From positions 18,889,381 to 18,953,380 of the forward strand of contig CM019721.1 in assembly GCA_009760885.1 (NCBI GenBank): a stretch of 64,000 nucleotides of DNA, in the 5' to 3' direction. Made by a program: the position numbers and the translations under genes. Positions 1 through 11,024 of the stretch are shown piece by piece. The notes under the pieces are model-generated. The model worked only from the letters and a program-made list of their open reading frames with translations. It did no database searches and was not told where the DNA came from. Source of the DNA: Achatina immaculata. Its lineage: Eukaryota; Mollusca; Gastropoda; Stylommatophora; Achatinidae. Positions within the stretch are counted from its first letter, which is position 1, and the number at the start of each line of letters is the position of its first letter.

Positions 1-625
1 TGAGTTGAAAATGGACATGCCCTCTGACAAGACTAGTGTTACTGAGTGTGCCGCAGTTAGGTCTCAACCAGAAAGACGGGCCAAACTAGGTGCTAGATGG
101 TTATTTCTGATTGTAAGTGGACAAAAGTCTTCTGACAGTGATTCTGACTGGCAATCTGACCATGATTGTTCTGATAAAGCAAGAGTTCTAAATGTTTTCT
201 GTTGTGTTTGTGTTTTTCTTTGATTGTTTCTGCAAATTTGTGCACAAAGTGATTACATTTCATGTGAGGATTTCCATTTATCATCAATTTGTGATTTACA
301 AGTGGATATTTACATCTCTAACGGTAAGTAGAAACCAATTTTATTTTATTTGTGTGTTAAAATTTTTTTTCCTGGGGGGGGGGGGGGGGGGGAACAGCGC
401 GCGCTGAAAATGTCGTATTTTCTCACCATTTATTTTTTTCTAAAAAACAGTGCATTTATGGAATCTTCATTCATTTTTATTTTTTAAAAAATGTATAATA
501 AGTATACTTGTGTATGGTGGAAATAATTTGTTAATTCACTTTTTCAATTATACCCCAAAAATATTGCAGCACCTTCACACTTTTCTTGGCACCAATCGTG
601 TTTTTTCCTGCAGGCATATAATGAG
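1..625 (+). mobile_element. piggyBac-like non-autonomous element, left end outside window
   Basis: The right part (about 190-600) matches the right part of the TTAA-bounded element at 9745-10643: the same order of a T-rich stretch, a GTAAGTAG motif, a G-run, then an AT-rich tail. It ends next to TTAA at 626-629. A short open stretch at 5-223 begins MKMDMPSDKTS and contains an acidic serine/aspartate run (SDSDSDWQSD), as in the N-termini of piggyBac-type transposases. No catalytic domain is visible, so this looks like an internally deleted copy. Family assignment is inferred from the TTAA edge and similarity to the better-defined copy. Confidence 0.5.
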
Positions 626-964
626 TTAATTAAATAAAACCACTGTGGGCTATTAGATTCTCTGTTTAAATAAATAAACTAAACAGAAAATTGTGTATCA
701 TGTGCAAAGCCTTTTACCTTTCTTCTCTTTCAATAATACGTAAAGCAGTACATATCATTGTAGGTTCTCTCCTAACAGAGAGTAATGTCCTCTGTATAAT
801 GACCCATATCTGCTTTCCTAAGTCTGTTGACAAAGTCTCAACTTCAGAGAAGTAATGAGTTAGTGTCTAAGGGGGAAAAAATAAAAAATAAAACTCATAT
901 ATATGATGTTCACAGTTTACACTTGTCATATGAAGAGTTTAACCATGATGAAACTAAACTTTTG
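626..964. other. no gene seen
   Basis: AT-rich sequence, probably EXOC3 intron or beyond. No ORF with recognisable homology and no clear repeat structure was seen. Confidence 0.4.
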
Positions 965-1450
965 TTAGCTACATCATCACTGTCATCACACGCCATGCCA
1001 GGCAGCATGGATGATTATATTTCTCCACAAATCTTGGTCCTTGACATTTCTTTCTATGGCACAATGTCAGGCCTTTTAGCACTTGTTCCTTCAATCTTCC
1101 TCTGCCTCTCCTGCCTTCAATCTTGACCACTGTTATGATATTCTCCAGTTTCTCCATTCTCATCACATGCCCCACGAATGATGACTGTCTTTTCCTTATC
1201 TTTGTTACTGTACCACATTTTTTCATTCGCTTGTCTCAAAACACTGCTCATTAGTTATCTTGGCTGATCATGGGAACCACATTTCTGTTGCCTCCTATGA
1301 TTTACTTACTTGTCTACCAATAGTCCATGATTCACATTTGTATAGCAAAATTGATTCAATAACGCACCATAATACTTTCTTTTTCACATTCAATATAGCA
1401 CCATAATACTTTCTTTTCTCACATTCAGCGACACTTATTGCACAAGATGA
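965..1450 (-). mobile_element. RTE-like LINE 3' fragment
   Basis: Minus-strand translation of 969-1226 gives the typical C-terminal tail of RTE-like polyproteins: IRKRQSSFVGHVMR, then KIEGRRGRGR. The 3' end near 965 carries short ATC/ATG repeats. The fragment is 5'-truncated and lacks reverse transcriptase motifs. A related but different fragment lies at 42740-43230. Confidence 0.65.
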
Positions 1451-1671
1451 TTTTCAGTTTCTGAAATGGTACTTTTTGTCAACTACAAAGAAACTGAATT
1501 TCTGTCAACAACAGAGAAACTGTTTTGCTTACACTGAGAGAAAACAACCTGCAGAAGTTAATTTTTAACCTGTTTCTCACTTTTACTCCTTTTTTTTCCC
1601 CTAAAAATCTGACAGGCCAGTAAATTATTTGAGTACACTGTTTCTGTGGCAACATTTGCAGTCCAACTCAC

Positions 1672-1753
1672 ATTTTTGTCTGTGGGACTTTGATTGGGTT
1701 GTCTGTGTAGGGCCAGTAGCAGATCATCTCTGGCAACCTCCAAGTCTGTCAAA
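1672..1753 (-). CDS. EXOC3: EXOC3 (Sec6) coding exon 6 of those in the window
   Basis: The minus-strand exon encodes LTDLEVARDD followed by LLLALHRQPNQSPTDKN. It fits the Sec6 segment just after the LLQAH motif (human LLQAHRKLMDLE). The acceptor is GTTGCCAG before the exon; the donor GTGAGT follows the last Asn codon. The first base completes a codon split in phase 2 with the exon at 8703-8809, giving HKH-LTDLE. Sec6 is a core exocyst subunit that tethers secretory vesicles to the plasma membrane. This is the most downstream exon in the window; the C-terminal three quarters of the protein must lie to the left. The intron before it is 6.9 kb and holds a minisatellite, a family B LINE and the near-complete RTE. 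Confidence 0.9.
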
Positions 1754-1852
1754 CTGGCAACAAAAGTTAGCTATATTTTGTAACTGTACACACACAGCAG
1801 TGAATTTATAGGTGAATATGAGAAATGATTTCTCATGCAAATGTTAAGAATA

Positions 1853-2462
1853 CTCTGGATAACTAAGATAACCTGATCTAATCTCTAAAAGACTACAAAC
1901 TCTAGATAACTTGATCTAATCTCTCTATAACTACAAACTCTAAATAACTTTATTTAATCTCTATATAACTACAAACTCTAGATAACTTGATCTAATCTCT
2001 CTATAACTACAAACTCCAGATAGCTTGATCGAATCTCTCTATAACTACAAACTCTAGATAACTTGATCTAATCTCTCTATAAACTCTAGATAACTTGATC
2101 TTCTTCTTCTTCTTCTTCGTTTGCATTGTCTGTCTATATCTGCAGTCGTGTCTCTTGGACAAATTTCACTGTTTTTTGTAATTCATGTATGGAACCTTAA
2201 CGTTTATTTTCTTTAGCAATAACTTGATCTAATCTCTCTATAACTACAAACTCTAAATAACTTTATTTAATCTCTCTATAACTACAAACTCTGGATAACT
2301 TGATCTAATCTCTCTATTAGAAACTCTAGATAACTTGATCTACTCTCTCTATAACTACAAACTCTGGATAACTTGATCTAATTTCTCTATAACTACAAAC
2401 TCTAGATAACTTGATCGAATCTCTCTATAAAACTCTGGATAACTTGATCTAATCTCTCTATA
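1853..2462. repeat. minisatellite, ~38 bp unit, left part
   Basis: Tandem units of the type ataacttgatctaatctctc followed by tataactacaaactctag, more than a dozen copies with small differences. The array resumes at 3436-3733 after a family B LINE. It also contains a 118 bp insertion at 2101-2218. It lies in an EXOC3 intron. Confidence 0.9.
2101..2218 (-). mobile_element. short retro-insertion with (GAA)n tail
   Basis: A 118 bp segment unrelated to the surrounding array starts on the plus strand with (TTC)6, i.e. a (GAA)6 tail on the minus strand. It is flanked by ataacttgatc at 2090-2100 and 2219-2229. The flanks are array units, so the apparent 11 bp duplication is only suggestive. No coding content; it could be the 3' tip of a LINE or SINE. 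Confidence 0.5.
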
Positions 2463-3435
2463 ATTTATCTTAAATCTTATACCCTTCCCGTGCCGTTAAA
2501 CATCACATAGGGCTCACAAAGTAGTTCTCTAATTTTTCCTGTCTTCAGCGAGTCTTTTAACCTCATCAAGGGATTTTATGCCTGTTAATTTGGCCTCTCT
2601 TAACAATGTCCTCTTCAGAGTTTCACATGGTCTGCCTCTTTTTCTTTGGCCTGTTGTGTTCCACTTAAAACTTGTTTTGGGATTCTCTGAACATTTCTTC
2701 TCATCAAGTGACCAACATATGTCCATCTCAGTCCCTTGATCACCCATGAGAATGGTTGTTGTTCAGTCATCTGTCTTATCTCTGCATTGTTCTTGAATTC
2801 GTTCACTTGATGCCAAGTATTTTCCTTAGGCATTTGTTTTCAAAAGAGTCTAATTTCTTGTCTATTTCCTTCATTGTTTTCCAGCTTTTGCATGCATAAA
2901 TGAGGGTGGATATTACATTTGAACTGAATAGTCTTAACTTGGTTTTTGTGCTTATAACTTTTGAATTCCATATGTTCTCAAGATTCTTGAAGATCGATGC
3001 TGCTTTTGCAATTCTGATCCTAACTTCCTTTCTGGTGTCACCATCCTGATCTATGTAGCTGCCAAGGTATGGAAATTGATTGACTTCTTCAATATCTGTC
3101 CCTTCTATGTGTACTTTTCCATTCTGATTAAGGGGAATTTTCATTATTTTTGTTTTGTCCTTGTTAATTTCAAGTCCTATTTTGCTAGCCAGTGAAGACA
3201 GGCTATCTGTTTTTTCTTGCATGGAATTCACATTGTTACTGATAAGAGTTATGTCATCAGCAAAATCAAGATCTTCTAGTTGGGTCCTATGTACCCAGTC
3301 AATACCTGTGTTACCTGTGCAGCATTTTTTCATTATGAAGTCTAAGGTAATTCCAAAAAGTAACGGAGGCAGTATACATCCTTGTTTCACACCTGTTTCA
3401 ATCTGGAACCATTCACTCATCCATTCTTCTTGAAC
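2463..3435 (-). mobile_element. LINE family B, 5'-truncated
   Basis: Minus-strand ORF 2803-3420 (205 aa) is a reverse transcriptase C-terminal half. It begins with GVKQGCILPPLLFGI (the GxxQGxxLSP motif), then has LDFADDITLIS (catalytic FADD), KIGLEINKDKTK and FPYLGSYIDQDGD. A frameshift near 2810 separates it from the tail (ORF 2529-2747, RKRGRPCETLKRTLLREA). The 3' UTR reads out at about 2475. It is cut at the 5' side at 3435 and sits inside the minisatellite 1853-3733. Confidence 0.9.
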
Positions 3436-3733
3436 TACACACTCTAAATAACATGATTTAATCTCTCTATAACTACAAATTCTAGATAACTTTATCTAAT
3501 CTCTATAAGACTACAAACTCCAGATAACTTGATCTACCCTCTCTATAACGACAAACTATAGATAACTTGATCTAATCTCTCTATAACTACAAACTTTAAA
3601 TAACTTGATCTAATCTCTGTATAACTGCAAACTCTAGATAACTTGATCTACTCTCTCTATTACAAACTCTAGATAACTTGATCTACTCTCTCTATAGCTA
3701 CAAACTCTAGATAACTTGATCTAATCTCTCTAG
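3436..3733. repeat. minisatellite, right part
   Basis: Continuation of the 38 bp-unit array of 1853-2462 after the family B insertion, about eight units, ending with ctaatctctctaggactgcc. Confidence 0.9.
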
Positions 3734-4252
3734 GACTGCCGACATTTTCTCTGCAGGTGACAATATGAAAATATTTAAGCACGGACATTATTTCCGATGA
3801 AGAGTGAATAATGGTATTTTGCTTGATGGCACAGACCGGATCCAAGAATCACACTTCTTGGATATGTTTCATCAACAAAGGGACTCTCTCTAGTGACCCT
3901 ATCTTAGTGGCCAGGCCATATGAACGCGTGAGTCTGTTAAAAAATGCACTAAAAAAAGAAAAAGGCTGGGACTGGGTTAAGGTCAGCTCTTGTTCACAGT
4001 TCCTGATATCTATGCTATCATTCCAACACAATCAATTTTACTATCAGAAGTAAGTGACATTTACTGAACATGACACGACAATATGACCTGAGGACAAAAA
4101 AAAAGATAACATCAGAAAATATAAATGAAAAGAGGATTAGAAAAATATGAATAGATGAATGTCTAACATGACAAAATGACAGAAAGAAAACACCACATGA
4201 AATAATAATAAGTTATAAAGATCTGTGTCAATGCAGTGATATAAAATTTCTT
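3734..4252. other. no gene seen
   Basis: Intronic sequence between minisatellite and RTE. An 80-codon open stretch at 3811-4053 has no recognisable domain and is likely chance. Confidence 0.4.
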
Positions 4253-4260
4253 TATCATGA

Positions 4261-7200
4261 TATGGAGGATCCCTGTGAATAAGGAGTTATCCAAATAAGC
4301 AGGCGCGGACCAACTGGCGGTAGACTCAGAGAGCGAGGTGGGGTAGTAGGTGGCTCTACTACTCCTATAAAGTGCCTCAGGTGCACAGTGAAAGGAATAC
4401 CAGGCGGGTCAGAGGCGCCTTAAAACCTCTCGCTCCCGCTGCCTTGCGGGTAGGACAGGGAGTCCAAAGGCTAGCGGAGAGTCCGTACACAAACCGACAG
4501 AAGGCAACGGGAAACCACTGTTGTAATTCCCAAGAATAATTATGCTTAAACAGATTAATCGATTCATCATGAACGACGTTAATGGATGTTCCTCTGGAAC
4601 AGCCTCGTCCGGTAGGGCAGCTCACGAGCCACAGGTGAGGCCAGATCGTCATCAAGCTACTGGTGGCAAAAATAGCAAGTTCAAAATAGCAACATGGAAT
4701 GTTAGAACTTTATTCCAGGCTGGAAAATTAGAAAATGTAAAGATGGAAATGGAAAGGATGAAGATCAACATATTAGGAATGAGTGAAGTTAGATGGACTG
4801 GTGCAGGGAAGATAAACTCAGATAAATATACAATAATATATTCAGGAAGTGAGAAACACGAACGAGGAGTAGGAATTATATTTGATGAACAAACGGCAAG
4901 GACAATTGTAGGATATTTGAACATCTCGGACCGAGTCCTGCTAGCCCAACTGAAAGGACAACCAATAAACATAAATATTATACAAGCGTACGCTCCAACA
5001 TCTGAAAGCTCTGAAGAAGATTTACAGCTATTTTATAATGACATAGAGACAGCACTAAAACACACAAAGTCACATGAAGTTATCATAGTCATGGGAGATT
5101 TTAATGCCAAAGTTGGTAAAGGAAGAACTTCAGACATCGTTGGTGACTATGGACTGGGGGAGAGGAATGACAGAGGTTATAAATTAATTGAATGGGCAAG
5201 AATACACAGCATGGTTGTAGGAAACACCTGGTTTAAACAACATCCTCGAAGACTGGCAACGTGGTGCAGTCCAGACAAAAAGACTTTTAACCAGATAGAC
5301 TATATATTAATCAACAAACGATTCCGCAATGCATTACTGACAACAAAAACCATGCCAGGAGCTGACTGCAATAGTGACCATGATCCACTCTGTGGAAAAG
5401 TTAGAATAAAACTAAAGAAAGCAGGCAGAAAAGTGAGAAACATCAAACTGAATACAGAACTTCTTAAAAATGACCAAGAACTGAGAGAACAATACAAAGT
5501 TATTATAACAAATAGATACAATGCAATAGCAAAGATAAATAGTATAGATGAACAATGGGAAATGTTAAGAGATTCTATCCACCAAACTGTTAAGGAGATA
5601 ATACCACCAAAAAAAGAAGCCCCTAAAAATAAATGGATGACAGACGACATCTTAGGACTGATGGACAAGAGTAGGAGGAGTAAAAATAACGAGAAAAAAT
5701 ATAACAAGATAAATAAAGAAATAAGACGCAAATGCAGAGAAGCAAAAGAAGTGTGGTTAAATGAGCAGTGCAGACAGATAGAGGACTCTCATATTAAAGA
5801 CAGCAAAAACATGCACAAACGAATTAATGAACTCACAGGCAGGAAAACAAAATATACCACAGGATGCCTGAAATCGAAAGAAGGTAAAATGTTAATGGGA
5901 AAAGAAGACATTGTGGACAGGTGGACAGAGTATATCGGTGAGCTATATGGAGGAGAAAGACCAGAATTAACACCAGATACTGAAAACTGTGAGGGACCAC
6001 CAATACTTGAAGATGAAATCATAGATGCCATCAAACACATGAAGAAAGGAAAAGCGACTAGGCCTGATAATATAACAACAGAAGAAATAGAGGCACTAGA
6101 GGAGACAGGAATAAAAATAATAACCAAGTTACTGAATGACATTTACAACAGTGGTTATATTCCCAGTGACCTGATTAAATCCACGTTTATAGCACTACCA
6201 AAGAAACCAGGTGCAAAGGAATGTGACGACCACCGGACTATCAGCCTCTCATGTCACATAACGAAGCTACTTCTGAGAATCATTATGAGAAGAACAAGGA
6301 AAAAGATAAAAATGGAAATAGCAGATGAACAGTTTGGATTTGTTGAAGGAAAGGGAACACACAATGCCATTTATGCTTTACGAACACTAACAGAAAGAGC
6401 TTTAGAAGTACAGAAAGATCTCTACTTATGCTTCATTGATTACACCAAGGCATTTGACAAGGTGAAACATAATGAAATTATTAAAATGCTTGAAGACATC
6501 AATATAGACGGCAAAGACCTGAGGATTGTAAAACATCTATACTGGCAGCAAGAAGCAGCAGTTCGAGTTGAAAATAGAATTGGAAAATATCAACCTATAA
6601 AACAAGGGGTGCGACAAGGATGTGTACTATCTCCAGACCTTTTTTCTCTGTATAGCGAGAATATTCTAAGAACAATCATCACAGAACCAGGCATAAAAAT
6701 TGGAGGATACAATATTAACAACCTTCGGTATGCTGACGACACAGTACTGATAGCTGAGAACCAACAAGACCTGCAAAATCTCTTGAATAAAGTCGCCAAA
6801 GAAAGTGAACAGAAAGGCCTTACTTTGAACATCAAAAAGACAGAGACTATGGTTATATCTAAGAAACAGAATCCACCAGCATGCAGTATTAAATTAAACG
6901 GAACTGTTCTAAAGCAGGTGCAGAAATTAAAATACCTTGGAGCAGTAATAACTTCAGATGGGAAATGCAGAACAGAAATTAGGAACAGAATAGGCCAAGC
7001 AAAGACTGCATTTCAGAGAATGAGAAACATATTGACCAACACATCCTTATCAATGAATGTTAGAAAACGAGTCCTAAAATGCTATATTGAACCTATCTTG
7101 TTATATGGAAGTGAATGATGGACAATAGGCAAGTCTGCACAAAAATCATTGGAAGCAGCAGAAATGTGGTTTATTAGAAGAATGTTGCGAATCCCCTGGA

Positions 7201-7514
7201 CAGCAAAAATAACTAATGAAGAATGTAGGAGAAGAGCTGGAGAGACAAAAAACCTTGTCAAAAAGATAAGAGAGAGACAATGTACTTTCATAGGACATGC
7301 AATGAGAAGAGGGGGCATTGAAAATATTATAACAACAGGAAAAATAGAAGGAAGAAGATCAAGAGGAAGACCAAGAGAAATGATACTGGACAGTCTGACG
7401 GGATGGTGTGAGAGGAGATCACCAACTGAGCTGATGGCCTGCATGAAGGATCGTGTACTCTGGAGAAGCATAATAGCCAACGCCAGTCGGCACGGCACAT
7501 GATGATGATGATGA
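4261..7514 (+). mobile_element. RTE-like LINE family A, near-complete copy
   Basis: The insertion is flanked by tatcatga at 4253-4260 and 7515-7522, an 8 bp target-site duplication. The 5' leader starts at tatggaggatccctg, short of the longer leader seen in the copy at 27535, so it is slightly 5'-truncated. The single ORF (4542-7502) is broken by one stop. The 3' end is a short (TGA)n tail. It lies in an EXOC3 intron, antisense to the gene. Protein motifs and tail place it with RTE/BovB-like retrotransposons. Confidence 0.92.
4542..7502 (+). pseudogene. RTE endonuclease-reverse transcriptase with one in-frame TGA
   Basis: The frame runs 986 codons with a single TGA at 7116-7118 (codon 859). 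Residues ~48-285 are an APE-type endonuclease: ATWNVRT at 50-56, GMSEVRW with Glu82, GDFNAKVG around 185-192, SDHDPL at 278-283. The reverse transcriptase follows, with [25 protein letters not shown] (motif A), [13 protein letters not shown] and catalytic YADD at 730-733. The tail after the stop has TFIGHAMRRGG and GRRSRGRPREM. The stop falls in YGSE-stop-WTI, where related elements usually have a cysteine. Everything needed for nicking and copying DNA is otherwise intact. The same stop occurs in the copy at 44811. Confidence 0.9.
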
Positions 7515-7522
7515 TATCATGA

Positions 7523-8702
7523 AAAGCTGAACTATTTCACAACTTTTCTTGCTACAGACTGTCTTGTCTTCTTCTTCTTCATACTCTTCTATCACCTATA
7601 TTGCTCCGTACTGCTGCTGAGTTTACTACTGTGATCTTCGAGATAGATCTCATTTAGGATGCAGGTTCAGCGCATCAGGGTCACTGAAGCAGAACTGCAT
7701 GACACTGTGGTTTTTGTTGCACCAGAGAGCTTCGAGCTGGACTTTTCTCAATGGATCCTCAATATGGTTTTTATATTAAATCTGCCAGATGACAGAAGGT
7801 TGTCAAATCTAGGCTATACTGGTCCAGTGTCTCCAACTTCAGTGTTTGTGGCAGCTACCCTTCTCGGTGGTGACCAGAATGTAGCTTTTATTGAGGAGGA
7901 TGAATCCTCACCACTAGTAAATTTCACTCCTGGCAAAGCCAGTTTAGGCATATTATCCCAGTACATAGGGCGTGGCTGGCCTCTAGAGCAGAGGTGTCAT
8001 GACATGGATAGCCATCAAGTTTCACCCCTGGGTTAAGCCGGTTTAGGCATACTGCCCCACTTCAGGTGTATACAGGACATGACTGGCCTCTAGAGCAGAG
8101 GTGCCGTGATATGGGTAGCCCTCACTGCGAAACTACTGGCCATATCGATTAAATCTGACTTAAGCCTTTCTATCGCCTTTTCCACAGTGGCACAGCGCAG
8201 CAACCCTAATCGCATCTTTCCTCACTGGCCAGGAGGAGTTTCACCCCACGCACGGCAGCTGTCTTGTCAAAATGGATACATACTGTCATAAAGATCTTGA
8301 GATTCTTGGATCAAGTCGGATGGCTTATGGTTAAAATGGTTTTTATTTAAACCTCAGAGCAAATCTATATATATATCAAGGTGTTTTCAAGCTGCATCAA
8401 CCCAGGACGCATGCTGACTTTTACCTCGCTGTTGAAGCTAAAGTATTGTAGTAGCCTATTCTCAGGAATACACTATGAGGAAGCAGAACAGAGTTTTGGA
8501 CAGGTCAGGTGTGTAGATGCTGTTAACAATGCCATTCTTCAAACTTGCTCACTGTCACTCCCATTATCATCCAGTTTAACACAATGAAAATAAACTTCTT
8601 ACCTCTGACAAATTCTGTCTCTTTTCAACAAATGATGCTATGTTATAAATGCAAACTTCATAGAATGTAATGGGTCTCAGCAGACTAGTCAACCTGACTT
8701 AC
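7523..8702. repeat. unassigned repeat-like DNA with a ~115 bp tandem duplication
   Basis: A 125-codon open stretch at 7659-8036 has no recognisable domain. Between about 7922 and 8117 a ~115 bp segment occurs twice, each copy carrying a form of gccagtttaggcata and tggcctctagagcagaggtg. It reads like a repeat family rather than an exon: no splice sites or protein family fit. Phrases resembling parts of it occur near 15290-15600. Confidence 0.4.
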
Positions 8703-8809
8703 TGTTTATGAGCCTGGAGTAGCTTCCCTTCCATGATTAGTTCCCTTGTCTTGGCAACACTCTCCGGAACAGTGAAAATGTGTTTCAGATTTTCTTGAGC
8801 AGCAGACAG
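8703..8809 (-). CDS. EXOC3: EXOC3 (Sec6) coding exon 5
   Basis: Minus-strand exon encoding LSAAQENLKHIFTVPESVAK then TRELIMEGKLLQAHK plus two bases. It matches the human Sec6 segment LAAAVENLKNIFSVPEIVRE and LLQAH. The acceptor is TTGTCAATTAG, the donor GTAAGTC. It starts in phase 0 after the exon at 12908-12998 and ends in phase 2, consistent with the exon at 1672-1753. This is the most diagnostic exon for the gene's identity. Confidence 0.95.
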
Positions 8810-8929
8810 CTAATTGACAAAAAAAGGTAAGAAAAGCTGTATCTTCTGATGTGATTAAAATGAAATGTCATTCTGAGAAAGGTTGCTAACATTATTATGA
8901 ATACTTGTCACACCCTAGGAAACATTTTA

Positions 8930-9600
8930 CAATCTTACATCCCTCCTGTGCATTAAACATCACATAGGGCTTGCATAGTAGTGTGGAAAATTTTCCTGTT
9001 TTCGGCGAGCCCTTAAACCTTATAAACGGATTTTATGTCTACTAAACTGGCCTCTCTTAACAATGTCTTCTTTAGAGTTTCACTTGGTTGACCTCTTTTT
9101 CTTTAGCCTCTTGTGTTCCAATTGATAGCTTGTTTTGAGATTCTGTTTATTCTCATCACATGACCAACATATGGCCATCTCCTTTTTCTGATCACACATG
9201 AGATAGGTTTGTTGTTTGCTCACGTCTTATATCAGCATTATTCTTGAATTCGTTTCACTTGATACCAAGTATTTTCCTTAGGCATTTGTTTTCAAAAGAG
9301 TCTAATTTCTTGTCTATTTCTTTAGTTGTTTTCCAGCTTTTGCATACATAAATGAGGGTGGATATTGCATCTGAATTAAATAATCTTAAATTGGTTTTTG
9401 TGCTGACTTTTGAGTGCCATATGTTCTCAAGATTCTTGAAAGTCAATGTTGCTTTTGCAATTCAAATTCTAACTTCCTTTCTGATGTCACCATCCTGGTC
9501 TGATAAAAGTTATGTCATCCACAAAACCAAGATCTTATAGTTGGGTCCCATGTACCCACTTTAACTGTGCAACATTTTTTCATTATGAAGTCTCTAGGGA
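8930..9600 (-). mobile_element. LINE family B 3' fragment
   Basis: Antisense copy of the family B tail and 3' UTR. Minus ORF 9255-9446 encodes NLENIWHSKVSTKTNLRLFN and FENKCLRKILGIK. It has several frameshifts and includes a remnant of the FIMKKCC region at the 5' side near 9580. It abuts a plus-strand LINE (family J) at about 9601. Confidence 0.85.
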
Positions 9601-9744
9601 ACATAGACCACTGATAAAAACTATTCACCAGCCTATACTTGGATCCTATCAAGAAGAAAATATCCACAAGAACTGGACAGGCATCTAGAGTCTTTAACAA
9701 AGTAGCAAACATATGGAAATCTTCATTCTCCATACAATCCTTAA

Positions 9745-10643
9745 CTCTTTCCAAGCGTACTGTCAGGATACTGACTTTTCCGGTTTCAGCGTTGCGAGCG
9801 TATATCAGGATCCTGACATTTTTAATTCTCGAAATCACTCTAATCCACCTTTTACTTTGAACGTTAACTGCACATGTCAGAAATAAGCGTCCTCCTTTTT
9901 AATTCAACGTGGGCGCGAATCGGACATTTTGTGAACGTTTCTGTTCAATTTTTTTGCAAATTTTCAAAGTATATCGAACTTTGGACACGCCCTTCGACAT
10001 GGCAGATTTTACTGAATGTACCTCCCGTAGCTCTAGACCTGTTAGACAAAGCAGAATAGGTTGTAGAGAAATGTTTGCGATAATATTTGGTAGGAAACGT
10101 GTCAGTACTGCACGGAGATTAGCATGGAGATTATTCTGCACCATAACCAGGTCCTTTTCAGGACCACCCCAATCTTCAAGAAGATTTTTCTCAAACTGAA
10201 TATAACCATTGTTCTTCTTCTTTTATCTTTTCTTGCTAGTTTCAGTGTTCTGCTTCTGATTTTTGTTTTTCAATTTGTGCAAAAAGTGATATTTCTTGGA
10301 TGGAATTCATTTTATCTTCAAATTGTGTGTAACAAGTAGATATTTACAGCTCTTGGTAAGTAGACAACCATTAGTTTAGTGTTTTAGAGATTTTTTTTTG
10401 GGGGGAGGAGGGCTAAATATTTTGTCTTATTTTCTCAACAGTTATTTTTTCCTACAAAAACTAGACATTTCTGGAACCTTTATTCATTTACCTTTTTTAA
10501 AATGTATATTTAGTATTTTTTAAACATGGAAATAATATTTTAAATTCACTTTTTCAACTCTACCCGTCAATCTTCTAAACACCCGCGCATTTTGCTCCGC
10601 ACCCTACGGTACGTCCGCGTTTTCCCCCCTCGCCTGGAAAGAG
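9745..10643 (+). mobile_element. piggyBac-like non-autonomous element with intact ends
   Basis: Flanked on both sides by TTAA (9741-9744 and 10644-10647), the target duplicated by piggyBac-type transposases. Terminal inverted repeats are ctctttccaagcg at the left and cgcctggaaagag at the right (12 of 13 pairing). Interior has a short frame beginning MADFTECTSRSSRP at about 10000 and a T-rich right half shared with 1-625. At 899 bp it is far shorter than autonomous piggyBacs and lacks a catalytic domain. Confidence 0.85.
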
Positions 10644-11024
10644 TTAAGATCAGAATCTATAAATCCAATGTACGCTCCATTTTACTATATGCAGCCAAAA
10701 CAAGATAATCAAGACAATCAAAAGCAGATTGAGGGGATTTGAAGGAAGATGCCTTAGGAAAATATGAAGAATGCACTGATAATAACATGTGACAAATGAG
10801 GAAATAACCAAATGAACATGCACTGAGAACATTACTAAAGAGGATAAAAAGACAAAGATAGAAATAGCTAGACTACATACTACAAATGGAAACAAAAAAC
10901 AAGGCACCCCCAGACCACCTTGACTTGGACAACTCAAGGAAAAAGGGAAGAGGAGCAGGCCGTTAGGAACGTGGAAATGCACAACATGGGAAGAACACAA
11001 GGAAGCAAGAAAGACATGGTTTAA

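Noticed and set aside
1853..3733. CRISPR-like regularly spaced repeats
   Set aside because: Head-to-tail minisatellite without unique spacers in a eukaryotic intron; the same applies to the 42 and 44 bp arrays.
4542..7118. 858-codon ORF as a host gene (for example a craniofacial development protein 2-like gene)
   Set aside because: Flanked by a target-site duplication, has an RTE leader and (TGA)n tail, and other copies exist in the window; it is a retrotransposon.
7659..8036. 125-codon ORF as a host gene
   Set aside because: No recognisable domain, no splice context, and its end lies in a tandemly duplicated segment.
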